Of a stretch of DNA of 64,000 bases, positions 22,589 to 35,295 are shown in pieces (within the stretch, counting starts at the first letter, position 1; each line of letters opens with the position of its first letter). A program made the position numbers and the translations under genes. The notes under the pieces are model-generated. The model worked only from the letters and a program-made list of their open reading frames with translations. It was not told the origin of the DNA and did not search any database. The DNA is from Combretum micranthum. Its lineage: Eukaryota; Streptophyta; Magnoliopsida; Myrtales; Combretaceae. The DNA is taken from NCBI GenBank assembly GCA_024138025.1, contig JAMXBD010002808.1:62001-126000 (forward strand), read 5' to 3'.

Positions 22589-24767
22589 TCTATTCTAAAA
22601 TTTCATGATACGACAACAAATTTGTATCAAAATTTAATATTTTCTCAATCATTAAACAACCAAAAGGTGAAAAGAAAAAAAATTATTTCATTTTAGTCCA
22701 TTTCAATATCAACTTAAAATGATTCTAATATTCCAACCAAAAATCAAACACACCAAGCAACGACCCAAACCCAGTTGTCTTTGCCGACCACCACCATCAA
22801 CCACCACCCAAATACACAACTAACTACTAAACCCTTTAGAGACCTCCTTCGAACTTAGCCAAACACCCCGCTGCAATCCCTAACCTCCACTACCTAAATA
22901 GTCAACACCATAGCTACCTACCACAACAAACCTAGCAACCCCCACTGAATCACCACACGAACACCCCCAATTCACACTTCGAAATCGCCATTAGCTTAGT
23001 GAAAACAAAACCCCCAATTACCATTAACTCACCATCCTCTAGGGCTTTGGAGATTGATTTCAGTACAATCTCAAGTGGTTTTTCTAGGTTTTCGATGTAA
23101 CATGATAAAGTTTTGAACTTAGTTTAATTTTGTGATTGAAGTTGGTGGATTGTGATGATAATCCAATTGGAAACATGCAAAGATTGGATTTTTTTTTTCA
23201 GAATTTTGAGTTTGTCAAGATGAAATGTTTATGGAAATTGAGGATTAAGTGTGTAGGGAAATTGAATTAAGTGTATGAATTTTAATGAGATTGAAGTAAA
23301 GAAAGGCTTGCTGCCATTAATGAAATTGAGTGCTGTTGAATTAAGTAGGTAAAATGTTGGACAATAGACAAAAGGATCAAGTGGGATGGTTCGAGGCCTA
23401 AAGCGTTAGTGCCATCGACGATGTCCATGCGCTTGAGGAGCAGACCAAAGGTAGTAGTAGGGGAGGATTGAAAAATTCAAAAGATTAAACAAGAAAATTT
23501 GGGTCATGTTGAATCGGAAAAATGATCATAAGAATGCAAGTGATGCATTAAGTAAGTAAGTATGTAAGTAAGTAATAAGTAAGAAGAAAATAAGAAGAAG
23601 AAGAAGAAAGAGAGGAGAAAGAGAAAGAAGGAAAAATGAAAAAATGAAAAAAAATTGCCGGCTTGTAAAATAAATAATATTTTAATGAATTTAATATTTT
23701 ACGTTAGTAATTTGATGGAAAAATGGACGGATCCCATCTATATGTACCATGGGTGAAAGTTTTAAAAAATTCAAGCATTTTCTATAGTAAATTACCTTTT
23801 TAGCTACAATCTATAAAAATTGAAAAAAATTTAGGTACGGTGAATGAAATTGGCCTAATAACCACCATCATCATCACATCATCTTTTTAAGTTTTTTTTT
23901 TTCCAATCCCTAATTATTATAATGGAAAAAATAAGTTTAAATCTATTCCATCCCTATAAAGAATTAATATTAATACTAGTAATCTATAGAACTTTTATCT
24001 TTTGAAAACAAATGAAAATGAATATATATATATATATACACACAAGTTTCTCTTTAGCTCTTACTAAATGCCGATAAAGAAGAAAAAATCGACCAGTTAA
24101 GATGTTTATTTTAAACTTACCCATAGCTCAATGGCATCTTTCTTGCTTCTTCAAAGAATTTTTTCTCCTAAATATTACCACTTAGATATCATTTGATTAA
24201 AGCACAGCAAGATGTATAAGCATGGCTTCCTTTAAGTTAGTTAACTTGTTCATATGTAACTCGGACATGCAAGAAAAAAGGTATTTTCAGATTCTAAACT
24301 CATCTAAAGTCTTCCGCTTTTTCCCTAGAGAAGAAAATGATGAAATCGGTACTATAGTCAAATAAAATATTATCCTACACATAAATAACTAAATAACTTT
24401 GTCTTTTCATACCCATATCTTCTTAATTATATCATAGATCTTTTTATCTAGAGTTTCTACTAAACTTGAGCATTGAAAAGTCTAGGATATCCTAATAACT
24501 CCTAGCTCACTTTTTTTATTGTTTGTGTAGACCAACCTACATGTTGGGAGTTGTAGGATTCTTGGACTTGGTGCAAGAGTAAATTACTAAAAATATTATG
24601 TCAACAATGGTAATGTGTTTAGAAACTATGTTATATAATTATAACACAAACTTTGACATGTAAGCTCATAAAATTGGTAGGTTTTAAAATAATTATTATA
24701 AACATCAAAACATGCTATATCTATTAAAATTTTTATTTAATTATTTATTTATATATATATAATATAT
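22589..24767. other. No gene recognised; AT-rich DNA with simple repeats
   Basis: 22740-23060 on the plus strand is C-rich (caccacc, ccaccaccc words) inside AT-rich flanks, and 23430-23660 is purine-rich with gaagaaga and aagtaag repeats. This looks like a decayed transposon with a leader-like segment. No domain-bearing frame is present. 23700-24767 holds only short AT-rich sequence, including an (AT) run near 24020. Confidence 0.5.
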
Positions 24768-25515
24768 TGACATAGGCACAGCTAGGTTTTGAACTAGAAA
24801 CCAAACCTGCACCGGAACTGGACCGGTTAAAATGTTCTAGAATAGGCTAAGGAACCGCCGGTTTTTCGATTCCTAGACAGTTCATGGCCTAGAACCAAGT
24901 GGAACCAGCGGTTCCATTATAAAAAAAAAAAAGAATTATGTAAAAAAAATTTAAAATTATATTAAATATATAATTATTAATGTTTACACTATTTCATATG
25001 AATAATAAAACTTATTACCTATTTACAATATTTAATATTTTATTATCAATAATACAAATAAACATAACTTAAAATTATAAATAATTTACTTTATATAAAC
25101 TTCTCCTAAAAGAAAAATTCATTCTTTAATAACGTGAGATTATTTTTTGTATTACAATTTTCTTACTATCATCTAAAGTATTTTACGATCTCATATTACT
25201 AATTATAATTAATATTAATTGTGTTTATAATATAAATATAAATACGCATTCTAAAAAATTTTAGAAATTTTGGATAAATAATTTAATACTTTTAGATCCA
25301 AAAATTAATTATTTTGAGTTTAAAATTTATTTTATTAAAATAAAAATTTATTTTTTATTTAAGAAAAAATGGTTCCCCGATTTCAAAATCAGAACTGGAA
25401 ACCGTTGATTCTATAGAGCCGAATCAGAATCGTCTTTCACTATTCTGATTCCGATTCTAATTTCTTATTTTTAAGATCTGAAACCGATGATTTCGGACCA
25501 CACCGTCATAATGTG
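24768..25515. mobile_element. hAT-like non-autonomous element
   Basis: Both end regions carry clustered ccggtt/ggaacc words in opposite orientations (aactggaccggttaaaatg and aaccgccggtttttcg on the left; aactggaaaccgttg and gaaaccgatgatttcgg on the right), separated by an AT-rich core. This sub-terminal pattern is typical of plant hAT MITEs, as in the better defined copy at 56540-57352. I could not find a clean 8-bp duplication, so the ends are approximate. Confidence 0.5.
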
Positions 25516-25547
<32 letters not shown>

Positions 25548-25550
25548 TCA
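25516..25550. repeat. (AT)n microsatellite
   Basis: An alternating AT run interrupted by one tac lies at the edge of the hAT-like element. Confidence 0.9.
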
Positions 25551-27427
25551 CCATTCTCTCAAACCTGTTAAGATTTTTCTTTTCAAATTCATTCAGCACG
25601 TGGGATGTTTATTTGCTGCCTATTTTGATTCTTTAATTTAATGATGACAAAGAGCATTATTAGAATTAGTAATGATTACCATGATGGCACAATAGTTGAG
25701 GGAAACACAACTTTAATTTCCCATGACATCGTCCCAACAATGGACGATTAGACACATGGAAAAAAGGTTATTATAATAATATAGCGTCAATATTATGTTT
25801 CTTGTTTGGTTCTACAGATTTCTATCACAGCACCAATGCGTGCGGTCGACGGAGAACTGATGATTAGATTAGATTAGATTAGATTCTAGATAGCACGCGT
25901 GCAAATAACGCTGCAAATAAGAGTTTAAAAATGCAGGTATAGGTATGTATCTCCATTCTCCATCAATAAATGGATTATTGTTATTATTACTACTACTATT
26001 ATTAATTATACGATACAGAATTCTTTATAATTAAACGAAATGTCAAAACTCTTATATGTATATATATTTTTGGCCCTAAACTCTTACATCTAAGGAATAC
26101 ACTTTCTGATCTAGTAAAGTTAAACCTCGATGAATTATCTAACATGAATAATTATGGAAAATAAAATTTGCACTAGAATTTCTAGATAGATTTGTTTAAC
26201 AATCCAAACCTCAATTCATTCTATATATGTTCGATTACTAGTCGCCCGAAAAAAAAAAAAAAAAAACATTTGTTGTTGAATTTCTTTAACTTTGTTGGAC
26301 CATTCCATCTTGCCTGTATTGTTAAAAATTGGGCATCCAAGAAATCCAACTGGACGAGTTACTGAAGGCTATTCAATCAATATGATTCGTTAAAAACTTT
26401 GTGGGATTTGAGACGGATTTAGAAAATTTCTCACGATCTATAGAGATTAGAGTCAGATTATGGGTAATATTTTTGCTTAATGAAAAACCCTATGTATACA
26501 AATATTATAAAATTTAAGGCTACAAAATTAGTCGCTTGTGGTCATGTTTTTCATGAAAATAGTATCTCCATTTACAATTCCTGTCCTTTTGTCCAAATGC
26601 AAGGTTTTTATATAAAACAATAAGCTAAAATCTTGTTACTTTTTTTCTTTTTAAAAATGTCCTATGTTGTGAGAAGTTAAAAGTGAAATAACCTTTTTTT
26701 TTTTTTTACTTTTGTCATGTTTGAGATGATTCATATGGTAGATTTACCTTTCTTTTTTCCCCCTTTTGTTTATGTAACTAAATTTGATTGATGATCAAGT
26801 TTGTGGGAGAAAAATTCTTCACGTTATTAGTCGTCTATTTCAATGATTCAAATTAGAATACCCTTCTAAGAGTAGCACATCTCCTTTTGGAATCGTACAC
26901 TAAAAATCGTTTTTTTATTTTATTTTATTTTTTTTTATGCAAGCGTTTAGCTTCATATATATAATATATATATAAATTGAGTCCAACATCTTTTATAGTA
27001 ATATTTTATTCTAAATTAAATTAATAGTTTTTTTGGAAAAATTAGTCAATAAATACTTAAAATTTATTTTATTTTATATTATTTTATTAATCATAAAATA
27101 GTTAATTATGTCTTTTATATTATAATTCATGACACAAGTTGAATAACAGGTCCAATGGGGTGGATCTGATTAAACTGATATCCTATAAAAGCTGGTGTAG
27201 GTATAACAATAAAACTTGAGCTTTCAAAAACCCTATAATTAAATGGGATGGATTCGAATCATGACTCATCCTAATGTACCTGACTTCCGCCCACCACCAA
27301 GTTATAATTAGATATCGTTTTGGAGCACATGATTGACATATATTTTTATTTTTTTAACAAATTGTTTAGCAAGAAATATATACAGGTTCTTTTGAAGCTT
27401 AAGGAAGCACCCCACCTGTAAAAAACA
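25551..27427. other. Intergenic AT-rich DNA
   Basis: No coding region or recognisable transposon. Notable items are a gatta repeat (about 25861-25885), CG-containing words near 25838-25910 that stand out from the background, and poly-A or poly-T runs at 26252 and 26690-26710. Confidence 0.5.
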
Positions 27428-28060
27428 CTGGACCACTTGAAAAGAGTAAACAGCTTGATCCCGCTCTATCAGAGTCTTTGGAAAACCACTTAATTTCGTT
27501 ATTGTCTGTCCTAGCGGGATCGGAATGAATAGATAGATGCGGAACGGGTGGTCTTGAAAGCAGCTTTTTCAAGTGTCAGTAGCGGGACGTTCGGTCAATT
27601 AGGAAAGGTTTTTGGTGACAACACCTGGAGATATCAGAAGTAAGAATGTTGACATGAGTAACGATAAATCCTGTGAAAAACACGATCACCTACCAGTGGA
27701 AGGTTTTCTGCATTCAGTCAATCTAGCAGAGTGAATCGGTCCCCAAGGAACCCCCGAAATGATTGTCATCCGATGGGTACACGAAAGTGATGAAGTTGCT
27801 TTGACTACAGAACCATGCCTGTCTGTTGGAGCGAATTGGATGATCGGGCCAAGGGTTGGCCCCCCCCTCTTCCCCTCACTCTTTTTCACATACACCGGGC
27901 GATAAGGTTACGATAGCAAGCCCCTCCCCGGCCGGAGAGCCTCCAGGACAAGGGGGCGGCGGTCAACCATCCACTCTTGAGATTCATATTGATCAATTGA
28001 TCTCCGCGTCCTGCCAGTTCGCTAAGTAGAGTAGACTCACTCTACCGAGGGGCAACAAAA
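27428..28060 (+). other. Mitochondrial DNA insertion (NUMT)
   Basis: A block of markedly higher GC within AT-rich DNA matches the plant mitochondrial 26S rRNA region from memory. It runs from about 27428 (gaccacttgaaaagagtaaa) to about 28060 (ctctaccgaggggcaac). Both edges pass directly into nuclear-type AT-rich sequence. Many differences from the expected organelle sequence are C-to-T or G-to-A changes, as expected for a methylated nuclear copy. Confidence 0.85.
27590..27885 (+). pseudogene. rrn26: Fragment of mitochondrial 26S rRNA gene
   Basis: The plus strand follows the large-subunit rRNA core: ctggagatatcagaagtaag, gaatgttgacatgagtaacg, ataaatcctgtgaaaa, agagtgaatcggtcccc, aaggaacccccgaaa, cgatgggtacacgaaagtga. 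The same order occurs in bacterial 23S rRNA (tatcagaagtgcgaatgctgacataagtaacgataaa region), so sense is plus. Only an internal part is present. It is a non-functional nuclear copy; the minus-strand open frame 27895-27686 is an artefact of rRNA sequence. Confidence 0.88.
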
Positions 28061-28690
28061 AAATAGTTGACTGTTCTGATTAAAAGAAAGATATAGATGA
28101 AAAACAGATCATTCAAATAAACCATCATCTTAAAAAGTTTTTGATTGCACGAGAAATGACCAAGAAACAAAGTTTCAAACTTTATTAGGTATTGAACTCT
28201 GAAATTGATTAATATAATAATAAAAAAACTTTTTCATGTATGTCAATAATATCTTTATCAAATTGGCCAACACTATTATTTTATGTGACATTTAATTTTT
28301 AATCAAAATGATGGAGATACTGTTGGTCTTGACGAAAGGTTCTTTTAGTTATTATATTAATTAATTTCAAAATTTAATATTATATCCATCAATTTTAAAG
28401 TTCATGCATTTAATTGTATACTTTACTGAAATTTATTATCATTTACTATATTTACCGTTAAATTAATTCGTGCCCAATAGACAGAGGAGGAAACCAATAA
28501 ATGATCTTCTTTCTTTCTTTTTTTGTTTAATCATACTTACGCATACGAATTCAACAGTTCATTACGTCCCTGAATTGTGTTATTTGTTTAACATCCATGC
28601 TGTAAATTTGGAAAAATAACTTTTGTTGAATCAATGGCATTCAAGAATACGATGATCAATTCTGACAAGCCCATGATTACATAACCAATA
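28061..28690. other. No feature recognised
   Basis: AT-rich sequence without open frames, repeats or transposon ends that I can support. Confidence 0.5.
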
Positions 28691-28699
28691 TATATTATT

Positions 28700-29115
28700 A
28701 GGTCGTCAATGAGCTCGGATTGTTTGAAAAATTACTGTACTTAAACCAAACTGAACTTTTTATGAGATTGAAATACAAGTTTTAATTTATTTTTTAAAAA
28801 TAAGTATTTATCTTAAACTTGAGTTTGAATCATTTATATATTTAGCTTGAGTTGAGTTGAACTAAAAATAAACAGTTCACGAACCTTAATAAAGTAAAGT
28901 TCAAGAAGATGAATATATAAAAAAATAAAATATCAATAAAATGAAGAATAGGTAATAAATAAAGATTGGGTTATCTATATAAATTATTAAAGAAATTGCT
29001 TTTTAGTTTTTATTATAAATATATTATATATATTATATGTCTAACACATATAATTCATGATTTTGCTCGTGAACAATACGAGCTTGAATTCAACTCACTT
29101 AAATAAGTAAGTTCT
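28700..29115. mobile_element. hAT-like MITE fragment (gagctcg type)
   Basis: gagctcggattgtttgaaaa near 28710 and gctcgtgaacaatacgagcttg near 29066 form opposite-facing GAGCTCG/CGAGCTTG-rich ends around an AT-rich core with cttgagttgagttgaact. This is a common sub-terminal pattern of plant hAT MITEs. Copia-2 begins at 29116. No target duplication was found. Confidence 0.45.
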
Positions 29116-29617
29116 TGTTAGGATTTAATCAAATCCAAATTATTAATCTTAAAGTAACAGGATCAACATATGTGAAAATTATGGAACATAATAAAATGGA
29201 AGTGTACATTTCTATGAGTAATGGGAGAACTCTATAGACTAAGAGGGTACGAAAGAATAATAAAAGTCTTTCTATGGACTCACAATATCTTTGTAGTTTA
29301 TATAGTGCACATGCAGTTAGATACCATAACCCTATAATGAAACTTATGAGCCAGGCTACTAAAATAGCTCATCTATTTTAGGAGTAGTCCTAGGATATCT
29401 ACATATAATATATATATTTATATATATTATAACCCCACACTATTATAAGATGACAAAGCATATTATAATATTATAGATTGATCACTAATATAAGTGCCAA
29501 ATAATTTAATTTATTTGTAATAAACATACAACAAATTTTTACGGAATTGCATGTGTGTTCACATGCCCATATGCATTAAACCCACAAGTGCACATGAATT
29601 AAGTCCAAATTCTAACA
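29116..29617 (-). repeat. 3' LTR of Copia-2
   Basis: Minus strand: starts TGTTAGAATTTGGAC at 29617, directly after a purine tract, and ends taaatcctaaca at 29116 (502 bp). A TATA-rich run (tatatattataacccc region) lies at 29400-29435. Confidence 0.8.
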
Positions 29618-29628
29618 ATCTCCCACTT
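29618..29628 (-). other. Polypurine tract of Copia-2
   Basis: The minus strand reads aagtgggagat immediately upstream of the 3' LTR start TGTTAG, the usual position for plus-strand priming. Confidence 0.75.
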
Positions 29629-30239
29629 GGATTGTACATTCATGTGCTCAAGAGTATCCCCTAATATTGTATGAATACACAACTCATTAAATAGTTAGCT
29701 ATCAAATAATCTCATCTTAACCAATCATGTCCATTGGTGTCTTTAATACATGGATCAAAAGGGCTTTTGCCAAAACTAATCCTCCACTAAACCCATAATT
29801 GTCACATATATTAAATCAACTAAGTGACCTAGATTGAGTATAGATTTGTAACATGGAAGTTACATGTCAGTTATGGTCAATACATGTCTACTTATAACTA
29901 GTCCTTCCAAATTGAGGTGATTAACCAAACACACATTCAAAGTGAAAATAGAATATTATATAACTGAATAAATCAAATACAAATGTCATAAAATAATAAG
30001 ATAGCTCAATTGAGCAAACAATACAAACTCTCACTAAACCTTGGCATCATCATAAAGTTTGTATCTATATGCTCTATGCTAACTAAACTATTCTGAGCCA
30101 TTTCTTTTACAAAAAGAAACTTAATGTCAATGTGCTTTGACTTTGACAAACTCTTGTTGTTATTCGAGCATGGACTACTAACCAACTATCACAAAATAAT
30201 TTAAGTGCCCTCTCAATCTCATGAAAGACACACTATCTC

Positions 30240-30620
30240 GAAATAAAACTATGAAGCTAAACAACCTGATTAGTCACATCATAATAAGCTACAAATTCTA
30301 CTTCCATAGTAAAAGAAGTAACAAGTGATTGCTTAGCACTCTTCCATGCAATATCTCCTCCTGCTAGTAGAAAAATATAAACTAATGTGGATTTTCTACT
30401 ATCATAGCATCTTGCAAAGTCGGAATCTGAATAATCAATGACCTCAGCTTTATCTGACTTTCTATATCTGAGCATCTCATCCTTTGTCTTTTGAATATTG
30501 TATGACCTTTTGTTGTGACCCAGTGGTCACTAATTGCTTCGATATCTTCCCAATATCCCATAAATGAATGCAAGGTCCAGACAAGTATAAACTTGCAACA
30601 CATCAAACTCTCATTACTTT
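30240..30620 (-). pseudogene. Copia-2 RNase H domain
   Basis: The minus strand reads IDYSDSDFARCYDSRKSTLV, where copia RNase H has GYSDSDYAGC.D.RKST, then IFLLAGGDIAWKSAKQSLVT and FTMEVEFVAYYDVTNQ, the typical S(T/K)MEAEF.A segment with its catalytic Glu. The frame shifts near 30480; before it, QWWK-type pieces (YWEDIEAISDHWVTTKG) are recognisable in another frame. Confidence 0.85.
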
Positions 30621-30794
30621 CATATGAAATTTCTTCATAGCTTTAGACTCAAAATCACTCTAAGCATTGATTTAAACTACATTTATCACCCTGACTCACA
30701 AAGGGTATCTTGTCTTTTACAATATGCCAAACCTTTGTAGGACCTTCTCAATATAGGCCTTTTGTGAAAATCCCAAGATTCCACGAGAATGATT

Positions 30795-31440
30795 TTAGTG
30801 AATTTGGATTCTTAATACAAAAGAAGTCTCCTTAAGATTCTTCATCTCAAAGTTTTCTAAAAGAAAACTTTTGGTCTCTAGTAACAAACCTACATCGCTA
30901 CTAGCAAGAAAATTGTCATCTACATAGAAAATTAAGAAAATAAATTTACTCTCATAGAACTTATTATACACACAATCACAAACCATATTTACCCAAAACC
31001 ATATGATAGCATAACTTGATGAAATCTTTGGTACCACTGACAGGAAGCTTGTTTAAGCTCAGATAGATTTTCTGAGTTTGCAAACCATTTGCTTAGAGTC
31101 ATTGTTAATTAGACTCTCATGTTGCACCATATAAATCGTTTCATCGAGGTTTCCATTGAGAAATGTTGTTTTACTATCCCTTTGATGAAGCTTTAAATCA
31201 AAATGCACCATAAGTGCCAAAATTATCCTTAAAGGATCTTTCGAATAAACTGGAGAGAAAGTCTCTTTTTATTCAATGCCCTCACATTTGGTGTAACTCT
31301 TAGTGACAAATGCTCTTTATATCTCTCCACATTGCCTTGTGAGTCTCTTTTAGTTTTGAAAATCGACTTATACTTGGTGGCCTCACACCATCTAGTAATG
31401 GATAAATCCCAAACATCATTATTCTTCATGGATTTCAATT
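30795..31440 (-). pseudogene. Copia-2 reverse transcriptase
   Basis: The minus strand reads MKSMKNNDVWDLSI and KTKRDSQGNVERYKEHL near the start (copia RT entry), and ESKFIFLIFYVDDNFLASSD near 30940, which keeps the YVDD catalytic box, then LLLETKSFLLENFEMKNL. Stops and shifts lie between, and the segment with the first catalytic Asp is disrupted. Length is about right for the domain. Confidence 0.88.
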
Positions 31441-31899
31441 GTTCATATAGGGCATCAATCCATTAATGCACATTCGAACTTTCAATGCTTCATTGAAAGT
31501 GATTGGGTGATCTTCCAATGAGTTAATGATTTCGTGATTTCATTGAGAAATACAATATATCATCTATATTGCACTTCTCCCACTCTCTAATGGACTTCCT
31601 TAAAGGTACTAGTTCTTACGGTTGTTGAATAGTTAGAAAGAGGAACATTGTCATTAAAATGTTCTTAGACATCACTAGGAGTACACACTAAACTGGGTCG
31701 AAATAACAAAAGGAAGAAAACATAATGTTTCAGCACTATGCTCCTAACTTGGAGTATGAACAATAGGCAATATACTATGTTCTTCTTAAAGACAAAGTTC
31801 TTGATCTTATCTTCCCCCTTAACCTCAACATCCTCAAAATTACGTGTTTCCCATCTCAAAGGTTTTCTATTTAGGGAATCATAAAATTTACAACCTGTG

Positions 31900-32808
31900 A
31901 TGTCCCAAACTAGCCAATAAAGTGACAACTAATGGTTTTTTAATCCAATTTCTTTCCATCATGCCAATGAGGCCTAGCTTTAGATGGACATCCCCAGACC
32001 CTTATGTGCTTAAGGATAGGTTTCTTACTAATCCATAACTTAAATGGGAGTTTAGTTGTTGCTTTAGTTGGTGTTTGAGAATGTAGGCTTTAGTCTTTAA
32101 AGCTTCACCCTAAAGTGAGTATGGTAATTTTATATAACTAAATCATACTCTTCCCATATCTTTAAAGGCCCTATTACTTCTCTCAGCTACCTCATTCATG
32201 CGAGGCAAACCAGGCACGTTGTACTGATGAACAATACAAACCTTTAGGAATTTTGCAAATGGCCCTAGACATTATTCAACTGGACTGTCTTTCTATTGTA
32301 ATATTCACCTTCTTGGTCATATCTAATAGATTGAATCCGTTTGCCTAATTGATTTTCAACTTTAGCCTTAAAAGTTTTGAACATGTCCAAGGCATGTAAC
32401 CTCTCATGAATTAAGTATATGTAGCTATAACGAGAGTAATCATCTGTGAACGTAATAAAGTATTGTTGACCATTCCATGAAACCGTAGGAAATGGGCCCG
32501 CATATGTTCATATGTATTAGTTCCAAGACTTCCTTAGCTCTCTCAGCTCTTACTCTTTTCTTGTTTATTGTTTTACCTTTTATACACTCAAACATATTCA
32601 TTTATTATCTGAATAGTCAAGCACATTAAGCATTCCCTCAGTCACAAGCCTATCAATTCTCTCTTTATTGAATGTCTTAGTCACTTGTGCCACAGTAGTG
32701 CCTCTTGAATTAACACACAAGTTTCATATATTGAATGACATTTCAAGCATATAGAGATTGTCCATACGAGATAAAATGCTGGTGCCCACAAGGTTAGAAT
32801 TAAGAAAG
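31900..32808 (-). pseudogene. Copia-2 integrase
   Basis: The minus strand reads KERIDRLVTEGMLNVLDYSD-like zinc-finger sequence, the KGKTINKKRVRAERAKE linker, then YFITFTDDYSRYSYIYLIHE with the first catalytic Asp, KTFKAKVENQLGKRIQSIRY and DQEGEYYNRK with the second. These are core integrase hallmarks in the right order. The frame is broken many times downstream of 32290. Solo LTR X abuts the upstream end. Confidence 0.87.
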
Positions 32809-33215
32809 TGTAAAGACCCGACATGCTCAATTCTCAAATTAAGCACACCAAGTCCCCAACCACGTATAACTCTTACGAATTATACGTAAGTTGTCTTTAA
32901 AAAACGTTTTATGTTGAACATTGCTATTCAATTTTAGATTATGAAATCATTTAATTAGATTCTGGCAACAACTGGATTTAGCAGCGGAAATAAATTTTAT
33001 AAAACAATTTAGAAACAAAGACAATTCAAAACTTCCACTATTAAAAGTGGAAAAACTTTCATTTTGATAAATATTTACAAAAGCTCATTTACAAAAACAT
33101 GGGCACTAACAAGCCCTTAAATGAAAATACAATTTATAAATAAATCCAGTCTTGATAAAACAAAGCAAAAGAAGAAACAAAATACAAGTAATATCTCGAT
33201 CCTATCACACTTCAC

Positions 33216-33250
33216 TCATTCTCCCATATCTTCAGAATCGCCCAAAACCC
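33216..33250 (-). pseudogene. Putative last micropeptide exon, LTR X
   Basis: The minus strand reads G-F-G, then after an apparent one-base slip DSEDMGE and TGA. The matching middle exon (to 34049) reads YSTSETLFGFHIQ in the same phase. LTR Y has the same arrangement. The acceptor here is degraded (cccg instead of cag), so this copy is probably not spliced. Confidence 0.35.
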
Positions 33251-33254
33251 GGGA

Positions 33255-33410
33255 CAACATCATCACATCAATCATCATCACCATCACCATCCTCATCAAC
33301 ATCAACATCAACATCAATAATAAGAACAACAACATCAATAAGAATTCATCATCATCAACTTCATCAGCATCATCAACAACAACAAGACCTGTAAAAAGAA
33401 TAACAACAAC
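33255..33410. repeat. (CAT)n/(AAC)n trinucleotide tract in LTR X
   Basis: catcatcaccatcaccatcc, atcaacatcaacatcaac and aacaacaac runs. A related GAT-rich stretch occupies the same relative place, just before the last exon, in LTR Y (10615-10700), so the tract is an old property of this LTR family. Confidence 0.8.
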
Positions 33411-35124
33411 AATAATGAGCCGGAGCCCAGTACACAGTAATCAAAATCACACACGGAGTGGCACACGCTTAACTAAATGTAAATGCCAATCACAAGTATT
33501 ATCTTTCTTTAAAGTAACAAAATCAACACGGGAGTATTCAAACTCCGGACATCAAGGATATTTGGGGGTCCTGAGTAACGATCACGACGCTCAGGGGGTT
33601 GATAAAGCAGTTCGGATACTTATATCTCCTAGATGATATATCCATAAAAGAGAAAATAACTTCATCTAGGTTAACAGCCGTACACAACTTCACTTATCTT
33701 AGTCCATAACATCACTCAGTCCAACTGTTCCCATAAACATTTGAACTAAATCAATATTTATCATTCCAAGCTTAAGCAAACGTTACGCCGATACCGTTTT
33801 CCCAGTTACCCGCCGTACCACTTAGGAAAGTCTTATCAAAAGACAGGGGTGGCCTAAGCGCCTAATCTACCGTGCCCCCAATCTGAGTAAGGTGCTACTC
33901 CCCGAACCAGATACCGATCTGCCATCTAGGCCAGATACGGATTTAAATAGCGTAAGAGACATCTAATTCAAACAAAGGTTTAAGTTTTTCTATATTAAGA
34001 TTTTTAAAGATATGCCTATCCTAAGCAAAAACAAACACTTACTCGTACCTTGAATATGAAATCCAAACAGAGTCTCAGAAGTAGAGTAAAGCTATCTCAG
34101 AAGATATATCTCATATCTACCACTAGTTCAAGAAACAACTCTTATAAGAATCTTAACCAATATCCACTTCAACAAACTCATACAAGAACTTATATCAATT
34201 AATCACTAATCTCCACTCATTTTATTAAATCCTATTGATCAGACACTAATGTGGAACCCCACTATGGCTGCGAATATCGCCCCGCCAAAATATGGACAGT
34301 TCTCCTTTGTCTGTCAAAGAATTCTTTTCTCTTTTTTATGGTGTTTTATTACAAAAGCATTAACAAAGAATTCATAACAAGACATTCATTTTCCAAGTAA
34401 ACACACATTTGAAACAACATATTCCCCATATTAATCAAGGATCATCCTAACTCATCCATCTAAGCTAATTAATAGTTATTAACCCATTTTAGCTTAACCT
34501 TAGCCAAATCGAGTGGAATTAGTCATTATTCATTTACTAAGTCAAGTTGATTAAACATAGACAATCTAATTCATTTTAGCTTAGTAAAGTTCATTAAGTC
34601 AAATTGGACTTAGATTAATTACTAATTCATTATATATCTAGATCTATCACTTAATCCCAAGTTAGCTTAAACCTAGCCAATTCATCAAAGTTAATCAATC
34701 TAATCCATTTTAGTTCATTCAAGTTCATTTAGTCAAGTTGAACTTAGATTTGTTAACTAAGTTCATTTTATAACTAACTTCTAGATTTAATCTAATTATT
34801 TGTTAAATCTATAAATTTACTTAACCCATGTTTAATTACATGAATTAATTCACTTAGCCATCAAATATCACTCATCTATCTCATTTAGCTCAAAAAGATC
34901 CATTTCCTAAGCAAAAACACATTTAACAAACAAAAACAAGTTTTAACTTTTTTTGGAAGTGTTGCAGCTGGAAAGATTCAAAATTTAAGCATCAATAATT
35001 TTCGAATTTGTAAAAACTCAAAACATAAAAATTATAGATTCTTTTTAAACTTTCCAACGCAACTTGAATCACCTCAATCGGAGGTCCTATGAAAAAGTTA
35101 TGACTAATTTAAAAAACAGTGTCG

Positions 35125-35295
35125 CAATAGGGAAAAACTATCCGAGAGCGAAACGCCCTAGCAACGGGGCCATTTGGGAGACCGTTTGCACTCAGGGAAA
35201 ATGAAATTTTTGATCCGAGAGCGCAACACCCTTGCAAACGGGGCCGTTTGCTCCAAACACCCCCCAACGGGGCCGTTTGCACCAGCGTTTGACAG
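35125..35295. repeat. Reiterated GC-rich block in LTR X
   Basis: Repeats of acggggccgtttgc and relatives (caacggggccatttggg, gcaaacggggccgtttgct, ccaacggggccgtttgc). Each unit is close to a palindrome. Homologous in place and vocabulary to 8750-8925 in LTR Y. Confidence 0.8.

Noticed and set aside
24121..24145. tagctcaatgg, resembling a tRNA/SINE A box
   Set aside because: No B box, cloverleaf or SINE tail follows at a suitable distance.
27686..27895. 69-codon minus-strand open frame in the NUMT
   Set aside because: It is antisense to 26S rRNA sequence; such frames are well-known annotation artefacts.
33121..33636. 171-codon open frame rich in Ile, Asn, Ser and Thr
   Set aside because: It is produced by the CAT/AAC microsatellite in LTR X.
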